64,000 nt of DNA from Galbibacter sp038433465 (GCF_038433465.1 NZ_JAESVF010000001.1:744001-808000), one strand, 5' to 3'. Counted from the first letter of the stretch, positions 43,839 through 53,331 are shown. The notes: generated from the letters alone by a model not told the origin. Made by a program: numbers and translations.

Positions 43839-43925
43839 GGCATGCCCCTTGCGGGTCGGGCTTTCGCTACTCGCTTCCAAACTACCGTTTGGAGAGCTCA
43901 AACAAGCCGCTCAATCCCTCATGCT
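43839..43925 (+). repeat. ~90-bp dispersed repeat, copy 2
   Basis: Same element as 25928-26024: starts GGCATGCCCC directly after a terminator T-run, has GGGTCGGGCTTTCGCTACTC and GGAGAGCTCAAACAAGCCGC, ends CCCTCATGCT. Its end touches the stop codon of the next (- strand) gene. Confidence 0.8.
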
Positions 43926-45090
43926 ATTTCAAGTTTGAAACAGCACGATATTCATTTTCATCAGCATTTACTGTTTTTAAAAATTCGAGCATTTCTTCTG
44001 TTAAAAGCAATTCGTTTTGTCCATCCCAAAAAGCAGGATTGTACGGATATTTCAGTTTAAAAATATCTCGATTAATTGATACGTTTCTTTTAGTATTTAA
44101 TTCCTTAAAGTTGTCTTGAGTGGTAATAATGTAACTACAGTTGTAAATGTCTGTTTTATTAGTTTCAGTATTTATAACTTCTACGTTTGCTTCTACTTTT
44201 GCATTTTTTAAAAAGTACTTTTTATTGCTTGCCTTCTCGTAAAAAGCATGCATTTTCATAAATGTGGTTCTGTATTTATATATCCATGTTTTTTCGTATT
44301 TGGCAGTGTTTCTTTCTAAAATTAAGTAGTTTTCTAACATTGCATTGTTTTTAGAGTTTACCTTTAAATACCCTTTGTTGTTACTGAAAGTTGCATTTAC
44401 AATAGAGTCTTTTACGGTAAATTCTACAAGATTTACAGTGTCATTTATTGCGCCTGTTTTAATGTCATATTTATCTTCTTTTAGTTTTGCATGTAAGATA
44501 AACCAGTCTAAAATTTTTGGAAAATCGCCCAACATAAACTCTACATCTTCTTCTTTTAAACCAGCTTTTCGCATATTTAAAAGTTCGACTTCGTAGTTTT
44601 TTCTAGGCATGGGTTGCTCTTCGGTGCCAAATAATTGTTTTCGTCTTAACTTTCCGGTAAGGTCTTGTAGTTTTAAAACAGTATCGTTTTTCTTTAAAAA
44701 AGCACGTAACGTAAATCGTTCTTCGTATGGAAATAAAGCATAGTTACTTTCTATTTGATCGACAATGTTTTTATAAATGCTTTTTTTGGTAGAAACTATT
44801 ACAGGTTCGAGTTCGTAAGTTTCTTCAACCATATAAATAATGTCTTGCTTATTTAAAGCGGTAAAAGTCGACCTAATAGGTTTGTAACCTAGGTACTTTA
44901 TAAAAACAGAGTCTTTTTCCGAAGTAAATAAAAAAGAACCGTCGGCATTTGTGGTGGTGTAATTATTGTAGTTGTACACATCGGCAAACTCAATTGGCGC
45001 ATTGGTAGCACTGTCTAAAAGCTTCGATCGCAATTGGTTTTGCGCCATGGTGAACTGTACGCAAAAAAATAAAAGTAGTGGTAGTCGCAT
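43924..45090 (-). CDS. CarboxypepD_reg-like domain protein, exported
   Basis: 388 residues. Signal peptide (about 16, ends TMAQ), then a carboxypeptidase-regulatory-like beta-sandwich (about 20-105: LRSKLLDSATNAPIEFADV ... TTNADGSFLF ... IKYLGYKP), and a larger C-terminal part without known motif. Such proteins are common in the Bacteroidota envelope. The stop codon overlaps the end of the 90-bp repeat. Confidence 0.82.
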   Translation of the reverse strand: MRLPLLLFFCVQFTMAQNQLRSKLLDSATNAPIEFADVYNYNNYTTTNADGSFLFTSEKDSVFIKYLGYKPIRSTFTALNKQDIIYMVEETYELEPVIVSTKKSIYKNIVDQIESNYALFPYEERFTLRAFLKKNDTVLKLQDLTGKLRRKQLFGTEEQPMPRKNYEVELLNMRKAGLKEEDVEFMLGDFPKILDWFILHAKLKEDKYDIKTGAINDTVNLVEFTVKDSIVNATFSNNKGYLKVNSKNNAMLENYLILERNTAKYEKTWIYKYRTTFMKMHAFYEKASNKKYFLKNAKVEANVEVINTETNKTDIYNCSYIITTQDNFKELNTKRNVSINRDIFKLKYPYNPAFWDGQNELLLTEEMLEFLKTVNADENEYRAVSNLK

Positions 45091-45152
45091 GTGTTTTTTA
45101 TTAACAACAATTATGCCTAAACTACACCAAATTTAAGATTTAGTAATAAAGC

Positions 45153-45740
45153 TTATTGAAGTTGCATTAATCGCGCAACATATTTTCCAATTACATCGAA
45201 TTCTAAGTTTACTTCGTCGCCAACTTTATAGTTTTTAAAGCGGGTATGCTCAAAAGTATATGGAATAATAGCGACGCTAAATTCGTTGATTTTAGAATCT
45301 ACCACAGTTAAGCTGGTGCCATCTATTGTAATAGATCCTTTTTCGATAGTTACGTTATTTTTAGAAGCATCGTACACAAATGTAAAGCGCCAGCTTCCGT
45401 TTTCTTCAACAATTTTATCGCAAATTGCGGTTTGGTCTACATGGCCTTGTACGATGTGTCCGTCAAGGCGTGTCCCCATTTTCATGGCACGCTCAAGGTT
45501 AATTTCGTCGCCAACTTTTAGTTTTCCTAAGGCAGTTTTATCGAGCGTTTCTTTAATTGCCGTTACGGTATATTCATCTCCATTAATAGCGACTACAGTT
45601 AAGCACACTCCGTTATGCGCTACACTTTGGTCGATTTTCAATTCGTTGGTTATCGAGCTCTTTACTGTAAGGTGTAAATTATCAGCTTCTTTCGTAATTT
45701 TGGTAACCAATGCCAACTCTTCTATAATTCCCGTAAACAT
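45153..45740 (-). CDS. ribE: Riboflavin synthase alpha subunit
   Basis: Dismutates two lumazines to riboflavin. 195 residues made of two lumazine-binding repeats: MFTGIIEE start, a SVAHNGVCLTV segment in the first, GHIVQGHVD at the junction, and KGSITIDGTSLTV in the second. Divergent from pdxA. Confidence 0.95.
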   Translation of the reverse strand: MFTGIIEELALVTKITKEADNLHLTVKSSITNELKIDQSVAHNGVCLTVVAINGDEYTVTAIKETLDKTALGKLKVGDEINLERAMKMGTRLDGHIVQGHVDQTAICDKIVEENGSWRFTFVYDASKNNVTIEKGSITIDGTSLTVVDSKINEFSVAIIPYTFEHTRFKNYKVGDEVNLEFDVIGKYVARLMQLQ

Positions 45741-45898
45741 TTCTATATTTATTAATTAAATTTGCATGTGTTCGGCATTAGTCGAATACCGTAAAACAAA
45801 CCTACTAAAGATCGTAACAATCTGCAATAGGAGTTTTACAGAATCCGAAAAAGAAGGATTTTCAGCAGAAAAAAGATTACACGTACAAAGCAAACAGT

Positions 45899-46957
45899 AT
45901 GAGAACAGATAATAGCATAAGAGTAGGGATTTCTATAGGAGATTTAAACGGAATAGGTTGCGAAGTAATTCTAAAAACATTTGAAGACCCTAGAATGTTA
46001 GAGTTTTGTACCCCTGTAATTTTCGCATCGACTAAGGTGATTAATTACCAACGAAAAATGCTGAAAATGGAAATTGCGTATAACGGTATCGATAGCGCTA
46101 ACAAAGCAGTAGAAGGGAAGCTAAATGTAGTAAATGTTTGGAAAGAAGCTCCAAATATTGAGCCTGGTAAAGAAACTTCTGAAGGAGGAAAATATGCACT
46201 TTTATCGTTGAAAGCGGCCGTTGCGGCACTCAAAAACGACGAAGTAGATGTATTGGTAACTGCGCCTATTAATAAGCACAACATACAATCGGACGAGTTT
46301 AAGTTTCCAGGACATACCGATTATTTGGCAAAAGAATTGGGCGGTGAAGCTTTGATGTTTATGGTTACCGAAGATTTAAAAGTTGGTTTGCTTACCGATC
46401 ATGTTCCTGTAAAAGACATCAGCAAGAAAATAACCGCAAAATTGGTAGAAACTAAGGTGAATAAAATTTACAATTCGCTTGTTGAAGATTTTAAAATCAG
46501 AAAACCAAAAATTGCAGTCTTAGGTATCAATCCGCATACAGGCGATAATGGCGTTATAGGAAAAGAAGACGATGAGGTGTTGCGCCCAACAATTCAAAAA
46601 ATTAACGATAGTGGAAAATTGGTGTACGGCCCATATGCTGCCGATAGTTTTTTTGGTGCAGGAGCGCATCATAATTTTGACGCTATTTTGGCATCGTATC
46701 ACGATCAAGGACTTATACCTTTTAAAACACTTTCCTTCGGAAAAGGAGTAAACTATACTGCTGGACTCAACAAAGTGCGCACTTCTCCAGACCACGGAAC
46801 TGCTTTTGAAATAGCTGGGAAAGGAGAGGCTAACCACAAATCGTTTGAAGAAGCTGTTTTTGCGGCCATTCAAATATTTAAAAACCGTGAAGAGCACCAA
46901 GAGCTCACCAAAAACCAATTAAAAAAGCTGAGTAAAAAAACACCCGAAAGAAACTAA
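45899..46957 (+). CDS. pdxA: 4-hydroxythreonine-4-phosphate dehydrogenase
   Basis: Oxidises 4-phosphohydroxy-threonine in the DXP-dependent vitamin B6 pathway. 352 residues; start VGISIGDLNGIGCEV, metal-binding His in KFPGHTDYLA and in YHDQGLIPFK, and C-terminal TSPDHGTAFEIAGKG. All family motifs present. Confidence 0.96.
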   Translation: MRTDNSIRVGISIGDLNGIGCEVILKTFEDPRMLEFCTPVIFASTKVINYQRKMLKMEIAYNGIDSANKAVEGKLNVVNVWKEAPNIEPGKETSEGGKYALLSLKAAVAALKNDEVDVLVTAPINKHNIQSDEFKFPGHTDYLAKELGGEALMFMVTEDLKVGLLTDHVPVKDISKKITAKLVETKVNKIYNSLVEDFKIRKPKIAVLGINPHTGDNGVIGKEDDEVLRPTIQKINDSGKLVYGPYAADSFFGAGAHHNFDAILASYHDQGLIPFKTLSFGKGVNYTAGLNKVRTSPDHGTAFEIAGKGEANHKSFEEAVFAAIQIFKNREEHQELTKNQLKKLSKKTPERN

Positions 46958-47178
46958 ATTTACATTACTATAATATTATTTTTTAAACCGAAATCGTATT
47001 TGTGTAATAAAATTCCTTAACTTAGGTATAAAATTTAGACCTTTACATTGCTCGGCTTAATGCTTTAAAACACTAGTGTTTTCTAGTGTTCTCGTATTGA
47101 ACAAACTACAGCGATGCGCCAATTGATAGTTATAAACAAAAAAAAGTTAATAACATTATTATCATAAATAAAAATTTA

Positions 47179-47186
47179 TATCTTTG
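47179..47186 (+). promoter_or_regulatory. -7 promoter box for yceD-rpmF
   Basis: TATCTTTG, 47 bp before the yceD start, in a very AT-rich upstream region as expected for a ribosomal protein promoter. Confidence 0.6.
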
Positions 47187-47233
47187 CACCCGCCTTATAC
47201 TTGAGGTATAGGCTTTTAAAACTGATGTTTAAA

Positions 47234-47770
47234 ATGAAGAAGTTCAAGGAGTTTGACATTCCTTTTGTAGGATTAAAACAAGGAAAACACCAGTTCAACT
47301 TTGAAATAAAACAAGAGTTCTTTGACGCTTTTGAGTTTGACGAATTTAACGATGCCAATGTGCATGTAGATTTAGTTTTAGACAAAAAAAGCAACATGTT
47401 GGAGTTAACCTTTACTAGTAAAGGGTTTGTAAATGTTTATTGCGATATTTCCAATGAGCCTTTCGACCAAAAAATAAAGGGGAAACTTCATTTGTTGGTA
47501 AAGTTTGGTGAGGAATACAATGATGAAAACGAAGAAGTACTCATCATTCCGCATGGCGAATATCAAATAAATGTAGCACAATATATTTATGAGATGATTG
47601 TCTTATCGGTTCCGAACAAAAGAATACACCCCGGTGTAAAAGACGGAACTTTATCAACAGAAATTTTAGAGAAACTGGAAGCATTTCAACCAAAAGAAAA
47701 AAAAGAAAGTAAAGACGGAGAAACAGATCCAAGATGGGATCAATTGAAAAAACTATTAACGGATAAATAA
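47234..47770 (+). CDS. YceD/DUF177 family protein
   Basis: 178 residues from MKKFKEFDIPFVGLKQG; in-frame ATG 47225 and TTG 47201 lie upstream, the latter very near the promoter. DUF177 proteins nearly always precede rpmF and are linked to 23S rRNA or ribosome assembly. The usual CxxC-like pair is not seen here; only one Cys (VYCDISNEPF) lies in the middle. 10 bp before rpmF. Confidence 0.88.
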   Translation: MKKFKEFDIPFVGLKQGKHQFNFEIKQEFFDAFEFDEFNDANVHVDLVLDKKSNMLELTFTSKGFVNVYCDISNEPFDQKIKGKLHLLVKFGEEYNDENEEVLIIPHGEYQINVAQYIYEMIVLSVPNKRIHPGVKDGTLSTEILEKLEAFQPKEKKESKDGETDPRWDQLKKLLTDK

Positions 47771-47779
47771 GATTTAAAA

Positions 47780-47977
47780 ATGGCACATCCTAAAAGAAGA
47801 CAGTCTAGCACTAGAAGAGATAAGAGAAGAACGCATTACAAAGCTACTGCTCCTCAAATAGCTACAGACCCAACAACGGGCGAGCAACATGTGTATCACA
47901 GAGCTCACTGGCATGAAGGTAAACTTTACTACAGAGGTCAAGTTCTTATTGATAACACAACTGAAGAAGTAGCATAA
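47780..47977 (+). CDS. rpmF: 50S ribosomal protein L32
   Basis: 65 residues with the typical start MAHPKRRQSSTRRDKRRTH. It has no cysteine, so it is the zinc-free form. Second gene after yceD; a strong terminator follows at 48001. Confidence 0.97.
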   Translation: MAHPKRRQSSTRRDKRRTHYKATAPQIATDPTTGEQHVYHRAHWHEGKLYYRGQVLIDNTTEEVA

Positions 47978-48000
47978 GGTAAAACTTTTACAAAAAGTTA

Positions 48001-48029
48001 AAACTCTCACATGAAGTGAGAGTTTTTTT
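48001..48029 (+). terminator. rpmF terminator
   Basis: AAACTCTCAC/GTGAGAGTTT, a perfect 10-bp stem with a 5-nt loop and a T-run. Confidence 0.9.
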
Positions 48030-48149
48030 ATTCAAAATTTTTCTATAAGTCAAAAACGCCCTATTTTGCACCGCTATTCGAATAAAAATTAGTAATTTGA
48101 ATTAATTTTCATCGAATTTTGCCCGTTTTTGATAAAAACTAAGCGAATT

Positions 48150-49151
48150 ATGAATAGACTTAAAGCAGCTATTACAGCTGTAGGAGCATATGTGCCTGAA
48201 CATGTATTAACCAACAAGATGTTGGAAACTATGGTTGATACAAATGACGAATGGATAACCACTCGTACTGGAATCAAACAAAGGCATATATTAAAAGAAG
48301 AAGGAAAAGGAACTTCATATATGGCTATTAAAGCAGCAGAAGACCTCCTTCAAAAAAGTGGCGCAAACCCGCAAGAAATCGATATGGTAATTGTGGCCAC
48401 AGCAACCCCCGACCTACCCGTAGCAGCAACTGCTGCATACGTAGCTTCAAGCATTGGAGCAACCAACGCTTTCTCATACGACTTACAAGCAGCATGTTCC
48501 AGCTTTTTATTCGGAATGTCTACCGCTGCTAGCTACATAGAAGCTGGTCGTTACAAAAAAATACTCCTTATTGGTGCCGATAAAATGTCGTCTATAATAG
48601 ATTATACCGACAGAACTACTTGTATTATATTTGGAGATGGCGCAGGAGCCGCACTTTTTGAGCCAAATGAAGAAGGCCTTGGATTGCAAGACGAATATTT
48701 AAGAAGTGATGGTATCGGTAGAGATTATTTAAAAATCGAAGCCGGAGGATCTGTATTACCAGCATCTGAAGAAACAGTGAAAAACAAACAACACTATGTT
48801 TTTCAAGATGGTAAAACAGTATTTAAATTTGCCGTATCTAATATGGCAGATGTAGCAGAAAAAATAATGACACGTAATAACCTTACCAAAGACGATATCC
48901 AATGGTTAGTACCGCATCAAGCTAACAAGCGTATTATTGATGCCACTGCCAACCGTGTGGACCTCGATCCGTCTAAAGTAATGGTTAATATACAGAAATA
49001 CGGTAATACCACTTCAGCAACATTACCTTTATTGCTTAACGATTACGAAGGGCAACTTAAAAAAGGAGACAATTTAATATTTGCTGCATTTGGAGGCGGA
49101 TTTACCTGGGGTTCCATTTATTTAAAATGGGCATATAACGGAAAACAATAG
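48150..49151 (+). CDS. fabH: Beta-ketoacyl-ACP synthase III
   Basis: Starts fatty-acid chains by joining acyl-CoA and malonyl-ACP. 333 residues from ATG 48150 (MNRLKAAITAVGAYVPE); a frame extension of seven codons is less likely. Catalytic Cys in LQAACSSFLFGM (near 115), His in PHQANKRI (near 255), Asn in KYGNTTSATLP. Begins the fabH-accB-accC unit, so chain initiation and malonyl-CoA supply are together. Confidence 0.96.
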   Translation: MNRLKAAITAVGAYVPEHVLTNKMLETMVDTNDEWITTRTGIKQRHILKEEGKGTSYMAIKAAEDLLQKSGANPQEIDMVIVATATPDLPVAATAAYVASSIGATNAFSYDLQAACSSFLFGMSTAASYIEAGRYKKILLIGADKMSSIIDYTDRTTCIIFGDGAGAALFEPNEEGLGLQDEYLRSDGIGRDYLKIEAGGSVLPASEETVKNKQHYVFQDGKTVFKFAVSNMADVAEKIMTRNNLTKDDIQWLVPHQANKRIIDATANRVDLDPSKVMVNIQKYGNTTSATLPLLLNDYEGQLKKGDNLIFAAFGGGFTWGSIYLKWAYNGKQ

Positions 49152-49177
49152 AATTCAAAAACTAACAAAACTCAATC

Positions 49178-49675
49178 ATGGATTTAAAAGAGATTCAAAA
49201 TTTAATCAAATTCGTGGCAAAATCTGGTGCAAGCGAAGTAAAGCTTGAAATGGAGGATGTAAAGATTACTATTAAAACAGTATCTGAGGACAAAAATGGT
49301 GAGACTACTACTTATGTTCAGCAAATCCCGATGAATCAACCAATGCCTCAACAAGGTATTGCTGCCCCTCAACCTGCAGCAACTCCAGTAGAAGCAGAAG
49401 TAAAAACACCAGCAGCTACAGAAGACGACAGCAAATACATCACTGTAAAATCGCCAATTATTGGTACTTTCTACAGAAAACCTTCACCAGACAAACCAAA
49501 CTTTGTTGAAGTTGGAGACACTATCGGTAAAGGAGATGTATTGTGTATTATTGAAGCGATGAAACTTTTCAACGAGATAGAATCGGAAGTTTCTGGTAAA
49601 GTCGTAAAAGTATTGGTAGACGAATCTTCTCCAGTAGAGTTCGATCAACCTTTATTCTTAGTAGATCCATCATAG
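49178..49675 (+). CDS. accB: Biotin carboxyl carrier protein of acetyl-CoA carboxylase
   Basis: 165 residues: N-terminal domain, a Pro/Ala/Gln-rich linker (about 52-85), and a biotinyl domain with the lysine in IEAMKLFNEI near residue 130. 26 bp after fabH. Confidence 0.97.
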   Translation: MDLKEIQNLIKFVAKSGASEVKLEMEDVKITIKTVSEDKNGETTTYVQQIPMNQPMPQQGIAAPQPAATPVEAEVKTPAATEDDSKYITVKSPIIGTFYRKPSPDKPNFVEVGDTIGKGDVLCIIEAMKLFNEIESEVSGKVVKVLVDESSPVEFDQPLFLVDPS

Positions 49676-49696
49676 AAATTTTGAATGATAAATTAC

Positions 49697-49727
49697 AGAA
49701 GAAGGCAAGCTGCCTACCTTCTGTAGG
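49697..49727 (+). promoter_or_regulatory. Hairpin between accB and accC
   Basis: ACAGAAG.AGGCA and TGCCT..CTTCTGT form an imperfect stem with a small loop. No U-run; may be an mRNA-balancing element or a repeat remnant. Confidence 0.4.
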
Positions 49728-49766
49728 GATTCAAAAAATCAGAATTTAAAATTTAAAATTTCACAG

Positions 49767-51119
49767 ATGTTTAAAAAAATATTGATCGCAAACAGAGGAG
49801 AAATAGCACTACGTGTTATTAGAACCTGCAAAGAGATGGGTATTAAAACGGTTGCTGTATACTCAAAAGCAGACGAAGAAAGTTTACACGTTCGTTTTGC
49901 AGATGAGGCTGTATGTATCGGTCCAGCACCTAGTAAAGACTCGTATCTTAAAATATCAAGTATTATAGCTGCTGCAGAGATTACCAATGCAGATGCTATT
50001 CACCCAGGATATGGTTTCCTTTCGGAAAATGCTAATTTTTCAAGAATCTGTAAAGAGCATGGCATTAAATTTATTGGTGCTAGCCCAGAGATGATTGAGA
50101 AAATGGGAGACAAAGCAAGTGCTAAAGCTACCATGAAAGCTGCAAAAGTACCTACTGTACCTGGTTCTGACGGACTTTTAGAATCGTTAGAGCAAACCAA
50201 AAAGTTGGCTAAAGAAATGGGGTATCCTGTTATGCTGAAAGCAACTGCTGGTGGTGGTGGTAAAGGAATGCGTGCCGTTTGGAAAGAAGAAGATTTACAA
50301 AAAGCATACGAAAGTGCCAAGCAAGAAGCAGCTGCTTCATTTGGAAACGATGGTATGTATATGGAGAAGCTTATTGAAGAGCCTCGTCACATCGAAATTC
50401 AAGTGGTGGGAGATCAATTCGGAAAAGCTTGTCACCTTTCAGAAAGAGATTGCTCGGTACAAAGACGCCATCAAAAACTTACAGAAGAAACGCCTTCACC
50501 ATTTATGACAGATGAACTTCGTGATAAAATGGGGAAAGCAGCAGTAAAAGCATCAGAATATATTAAATATGAAGGTGCAGGAACTGTTGAGTTTTTGGTA
50601 GACAAACACCGTAATTTCTACTTCATGGAAATGAATACTCGTATCCAAGTAGAACACCCAATTACAGAACAAGTAATTGATTATGATTTAATACGTGAGC
50701 AAATTTTGGTTGCGGCAGGAGTGCCAATTTCTGGTAAAAACTATACGCCAAAATTACACTCTATAGAATGTAGAATTAATGCTGAAGATCCTTACAACGA
50801 CTTTAGACCTTCACCAGGTAGAATTACTACATTACACGCTCCAGGAGGACACGGAGTACGTTTAGATACGCATGTGTACAGCGGCTATATAATTCCGCCA
50901 AACTACGACTCTATGATTGCGAAGCTTATTACAACGGCACAAACTAGAGAAGAAGCTATCAATAAAATGAAGCGTGCGCTAGATGAGTTCGTAATTGAAG
51001 GAATTAAAACTACAATTCCCTTCCATAGACAATTAATGGATGAGCCAGATTATATTGCTGGTAACTACACTACTAAGTTTATGGAAACTTTTAAAATGAA
51101 ACCTCAAGAAGAAGCTTAA
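49767..51119 (+). CDS. accC: Biotin carboxylase of acetyl-CoA carboxylase
   Basis: ATP-dependent carboxylation of biotin on AccB. 450 residues: N-terminal KKILIANRGEIALRVIRTC, ATP-grasp loop GGGGKGMR near residue 165, CSVQRRHQKLTEE, and EMNTRIQVEHPITE. Complete. A terminator follows directly. Confidence 0.97.
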   Translation: MFKKILIANRGEIALRVIRTCKEMGIKTVAVYSKADEESLHVRFADEAVCIGPAPSKDSYLKISSIIAAAEITNADAIHPGYGFLSENANFSRICKEHGIKFIGASPEMIEKMGDKASAKATMKAAKVPTVPGSDGLLESLEQTKKLAKEMGYPVMLKATAGGGGKGMRAVWKEEDLQKAYESAKQEAAASFGNDGMYMEKLIEEPRHIEIQVVGDQFGKACHLSERDCSVQRRHQKLTEETPSPFMTDELRDKMGKAAVKASEYIKYEGAGTVEFLVDKHRNFYFMEMNTRIQVEHPITEQVIDYDLIREQILVAAGVPISGKNYTPKLHSIECRINAEDPYNDFRPSPGRITTLHAPGGHGVRLDTHVYSGYIIPPNYDSMIAKLITTAQTREEAINKMKRALDEFVIEGIKTTIPFHRQLMDEPDYIAGNYTTKFMETFKMKPQEEA

Positions 51120-51139
51120 AACTTCTTTCTTTATAAGTT

Positions 51140-51182
51140 AAAAGCCCGTATCAATTTTATACATTTGATACGGGCTTTTTTT
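51140..51182 (+). terminator. accC terminator
   Basis: AAAAGCCCGTATCAA and TTGATACGGGCTTTT form a perfect 15-bp stem with a 10-nt loop and further T residues. A TTG in this stem would be the first codon of a longer mtgA frame, which is therefore rejected. Confidence 0.92.
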
Positions 51183-51194
51183 GCTTTGTACACT

Positions 51195-51878
51195 ATGCGG
51201 ATAATAAAATTTCTTTTAAAAGTTTGTTGTTGGTTTGTAGCCATATCTATTTTTTGGGTATTGTTTTACAAATGGGTGCCTGTGCCCGTAACGCCGTTAA
51301 TGGTAATTCGCACTTATCAGCAGCAAAAAAATGACCAGCCTATTATATGGGAACATCAATGGGTGAGTATCGATAAAATAAGTTCTAATCTTCAACTGGC
51401 AGTAATTTGTAGTGAAGACCAAAAGTTTGAAGCTCATCGCGGTTTTGATATCGAAGCTATTGAGAAGGTGATAGAAAATTCATCTAAAAAGAAAAAAATA
51501 AGAGGCGCAAGTACCATTAGTCAGCAAACAGCAAAAAATGTTTTTTTATGGCCTGGCCGCAGTTGGATTCGTAAAGGGTTTGAGGTGTACTTTACTTTTT
51601 TAATTGAAACTTTTTGGAGTAAAGAGCGTATCTTGGAGGTGTATTTAAATAGCATCGAAATGGGAAATGGAATTTACGGTGCCGAAGCTGCTTCAAATTA
51701 TTGGTTTCATAAAAGCGCTGCCAAACTCTCCAAACAAGAAGCCGCAGCCATTGCTGCAATTTTGCCAAACCCATTAAAGTACAAAGCCAATCCGCAGACT
51801 TCTTATATTGCTTCGCGAAAACAATGGATTATGCGTCAAATGAATAACTACGGAAGTTTAAATCTTCAGAAGAAGTAA
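51195..51878 (+). CDS. mtgA: Monofunctional peptidoglycan glycosyltransferase
   Basis: Polymerises lipid II glycan strands without a transpeptidase domain. 227 residues from ATG 51195: one membrane anchor (about 5-27), then the GT51 domain with SEDQKFEAHRGFD (catalytic Glu), GASTISQQTAKN, and KERILEVYLNSIEMG. Followed by a GreA-like gene 12 bp later. Confidence 0.95.
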   Translation: MRIIKFLLKVCCWFVAISIFWVLFYKWVPVPVTPLMVIRTYQQQKNDQPIIWEHQWVSIDKISSNLQLAVICSEDQKFEAHRGFDIEAIEKVIENSSKKKKIRGASTISQQTAKNVFLWPGRSWIRKGFEVYFTFLIETFWSKERILEVYLNSIEMGNGIYGAEAASNYWFHKSAAKLSKQEAAAIAAILPNPLKYKANPQTSYIASRKQWIMRQMNNYGSLNLQKK

Positions 51879-51890
51879 AACCAAACACAC

Positions 51891-52361
51891 ATGATGAACG
51901 CTATTAAACAACAGCTTATTTTGCATTGTAACGAACTTTTAGAAAAGCGTCTTCAAGTTGCGCAAGTGGCAATAAAATCGATTGAAGAAGCATTTGCATC
52001 GGAGACTAAAAGTAGCGCTGGCGATAAACATGAAACAGGGCGAGCTATGTTGCAATTGGAAAGAGAAAAGGCTGGCGAACGTTTAAAAGATGCCGAAACA
52101 ATGTTGTATACGTTTCATAAAATACGGTTTGACGCTCCTTCTTCCGAAGAGAAAAATGAAATTGTAAAAATTGGTAATTTAGTTAAAACTACCAACGGAA
52201 TTTATTTTATTGCTACTTCATTGGGCGTTGTTACTATGGATAACACAACGGTGTATTGCGTCTCGGCACAAGCTCCTATCGGGAAATTATTACTCGGAAA
52301 ATCAACACAAAGTGAGTTTAGTTTTCAGCAAAAAAACATACAAATTTTAGAAATCTATTAA
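51891..52361 (+). CDS. GreA/GreB-like small protein
   Basis: 156 residues. The N-terminal half looks like the coiled-coil finger of Gre factors (SAGDKHETGRAMLQLEREKAGERLK), and the C-terminal half is a small beta domain. In Gre factors the coil tip carries two acidic residues; here the tip region EAFASETKSSAGDKHE contains Glu/Asp but not the standard DARE/DLSE pattern. Could bind the secondary channel of RNA polymerase; databases sometimes give such proteins unrelated names. Confidence 0.65.
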   Translation: MMNAIKQQLILHCNELLEKRLQVAQVAIKSIEEAFASETKSSAGDKHETGRAMLQLEREKAGERLKDAETMLYTFHKIRFDAPSSEEKNEIVKIGNLVKTTNGIYFIATSLGVVTMDNTTVYCVSAQAPIGKLLLGKSTQSEFSFQQKNIQILEIY

Positions 52362-52470
52362 ACGGCTACACTTTTTTATTTTCTTCTGAAAAAAAATTAA
52401 CACCTCTATACGCAACCTTTTCTTTGCTTTTGCTTCTATTAAATAGAAAACACAAAAGTTTACATTTTAA

Positions 52471-53001
52471 ATGAAGAAAAGAAAATTAATTGCCACAACA
52501 CTATTTTTAGCTTTATCAGCTTTGTTTGTAGGTTGTTCGGACGACGACAACAGTGTTACATGTACACCAGCTTATACGGGAGAACTTACGGAAAACGAAG
52601 CCTTTTTGGCAGGAACTTGGGAGCTTTCAGCGCTTACTTCGAGTATTGAAATCGATTTAACCGATGACAATGAAAACAATCCAAGCACCGATATTTTTAT
52701 GCAACAAACCGAATGTGAAAACGATATTGTTTACATTTTCAATACCGACAGAACTTTCTCGTACGAAATTGGACAAAGTGAAGGTTTAAACTGCTCGTAT
52801 ACCGATGGATTAGACGGAACTTGGAAGTTAACAGGGTCGACGATAACTTTTAATTCGTGTTTTGAAAGTACGCGTACGGTAGAGTTTAACGACGATCTTA
52901 CTGCGTATTCTTTTGATAGTTTAGCAGAATTAAACGGTCAGCAATTTACAGTAACCTACACTTTTACAAAAGCTACTGAAGATATTGAACCAGCCGAGTA
53001 A
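52471..53001 (+). CDS. Lipocalin-like lipoprotein
   Basis: 176 residues with a lipoprotein signal (lipobox FVGC, followed by SDDDN, a surface-export type sequence). The rest has LAGTWELSAL and later LDGTWKLTGSTITF, the two GTW repeats of lipocalin-like domains of Bacteroidota. Function unknown. Stands alone. Confidence 0.8.
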   Translation: MKKRKLIATTLFLALSALFVGCSDDDNSVTCTPAYTGELTENEAFLAGTWELSALTSSIEIDLTDDNENNPSTDIFMQQTECENDIVYIFNTDRTFSYEIGQSEGLNCSYTDGLDGTWKLTGSTITFNSCFESTRTVEFNDDLTAYSFDSLAELNGQQFTVTYTFTKATEDIEPAE

Positions 53002-53154
53002 ATCAACTCAGCAGGTATTCAAAATGCGTATAAATCTCATTTTGTGAGTTAAAATACATTTATGTTTTAGGTAAGAAGCCGACAGTTATAGTTAAAAACT
53101 GTTGGCTTTTTTATTGCATTTTATCTCAGAAAATTTTTGAATACTTAATTAAGC
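53002..53154. other. Short gap after the lipocalin-like gene
   Basis: No gene. A small hairpin CTCATTTTGTGAG (about 53036-53048) resembles the ones near 1767 and 42714. GCCGACAGTT/AACTGTTGGC followed by TTTTTTAT (about 53088-53114) may be a terminator for the lipocalin-like gene. Confidence 0.45.
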
Positions 53155-53331
53155 TGACCTATTTTAAAAAGCTTTAAAAATCAAGGAAGCAGTATGGCTG
53201 ATAGATAAAAAGCTGTTTGAGCGTAGCGAGTTCTTTTTATCTATGGAGGAGGGTTCCGTAGATTTTCTTATGCTTTTTAAATCAGTCTTGACTTTTTTGT
53301 TTCGTTTTTGTGTCAAGACAAAAATGAAAGA
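53155..53331 (-). repeat. ~175-bp structured dispersed repeat, copy 2
   Basis: Reverse-complement copy of 28206-28381. The shared core holds AGATAAAAAG/CTTTTTATCT, GAGCGTAGCGAG, and the outer GTCTTGAC/GTCAAGAC pair. Differences are scattered mostly in single-stranded parts between the hairpins. Confidence 0.85.

Noticed and set aside
43842..44060. 72-codon frame after hemB
   Set aside because: It begins in the 90-bp repeat and then runs antisense through the CarboxypepD_reg gene; composition is not protein-like.
51165..51194. Earlier TTG start for mtgA
   Set aside because: It lies in the second arm of the accC terminator stem; the ATG at 51195 gives a normal membrane anchor.
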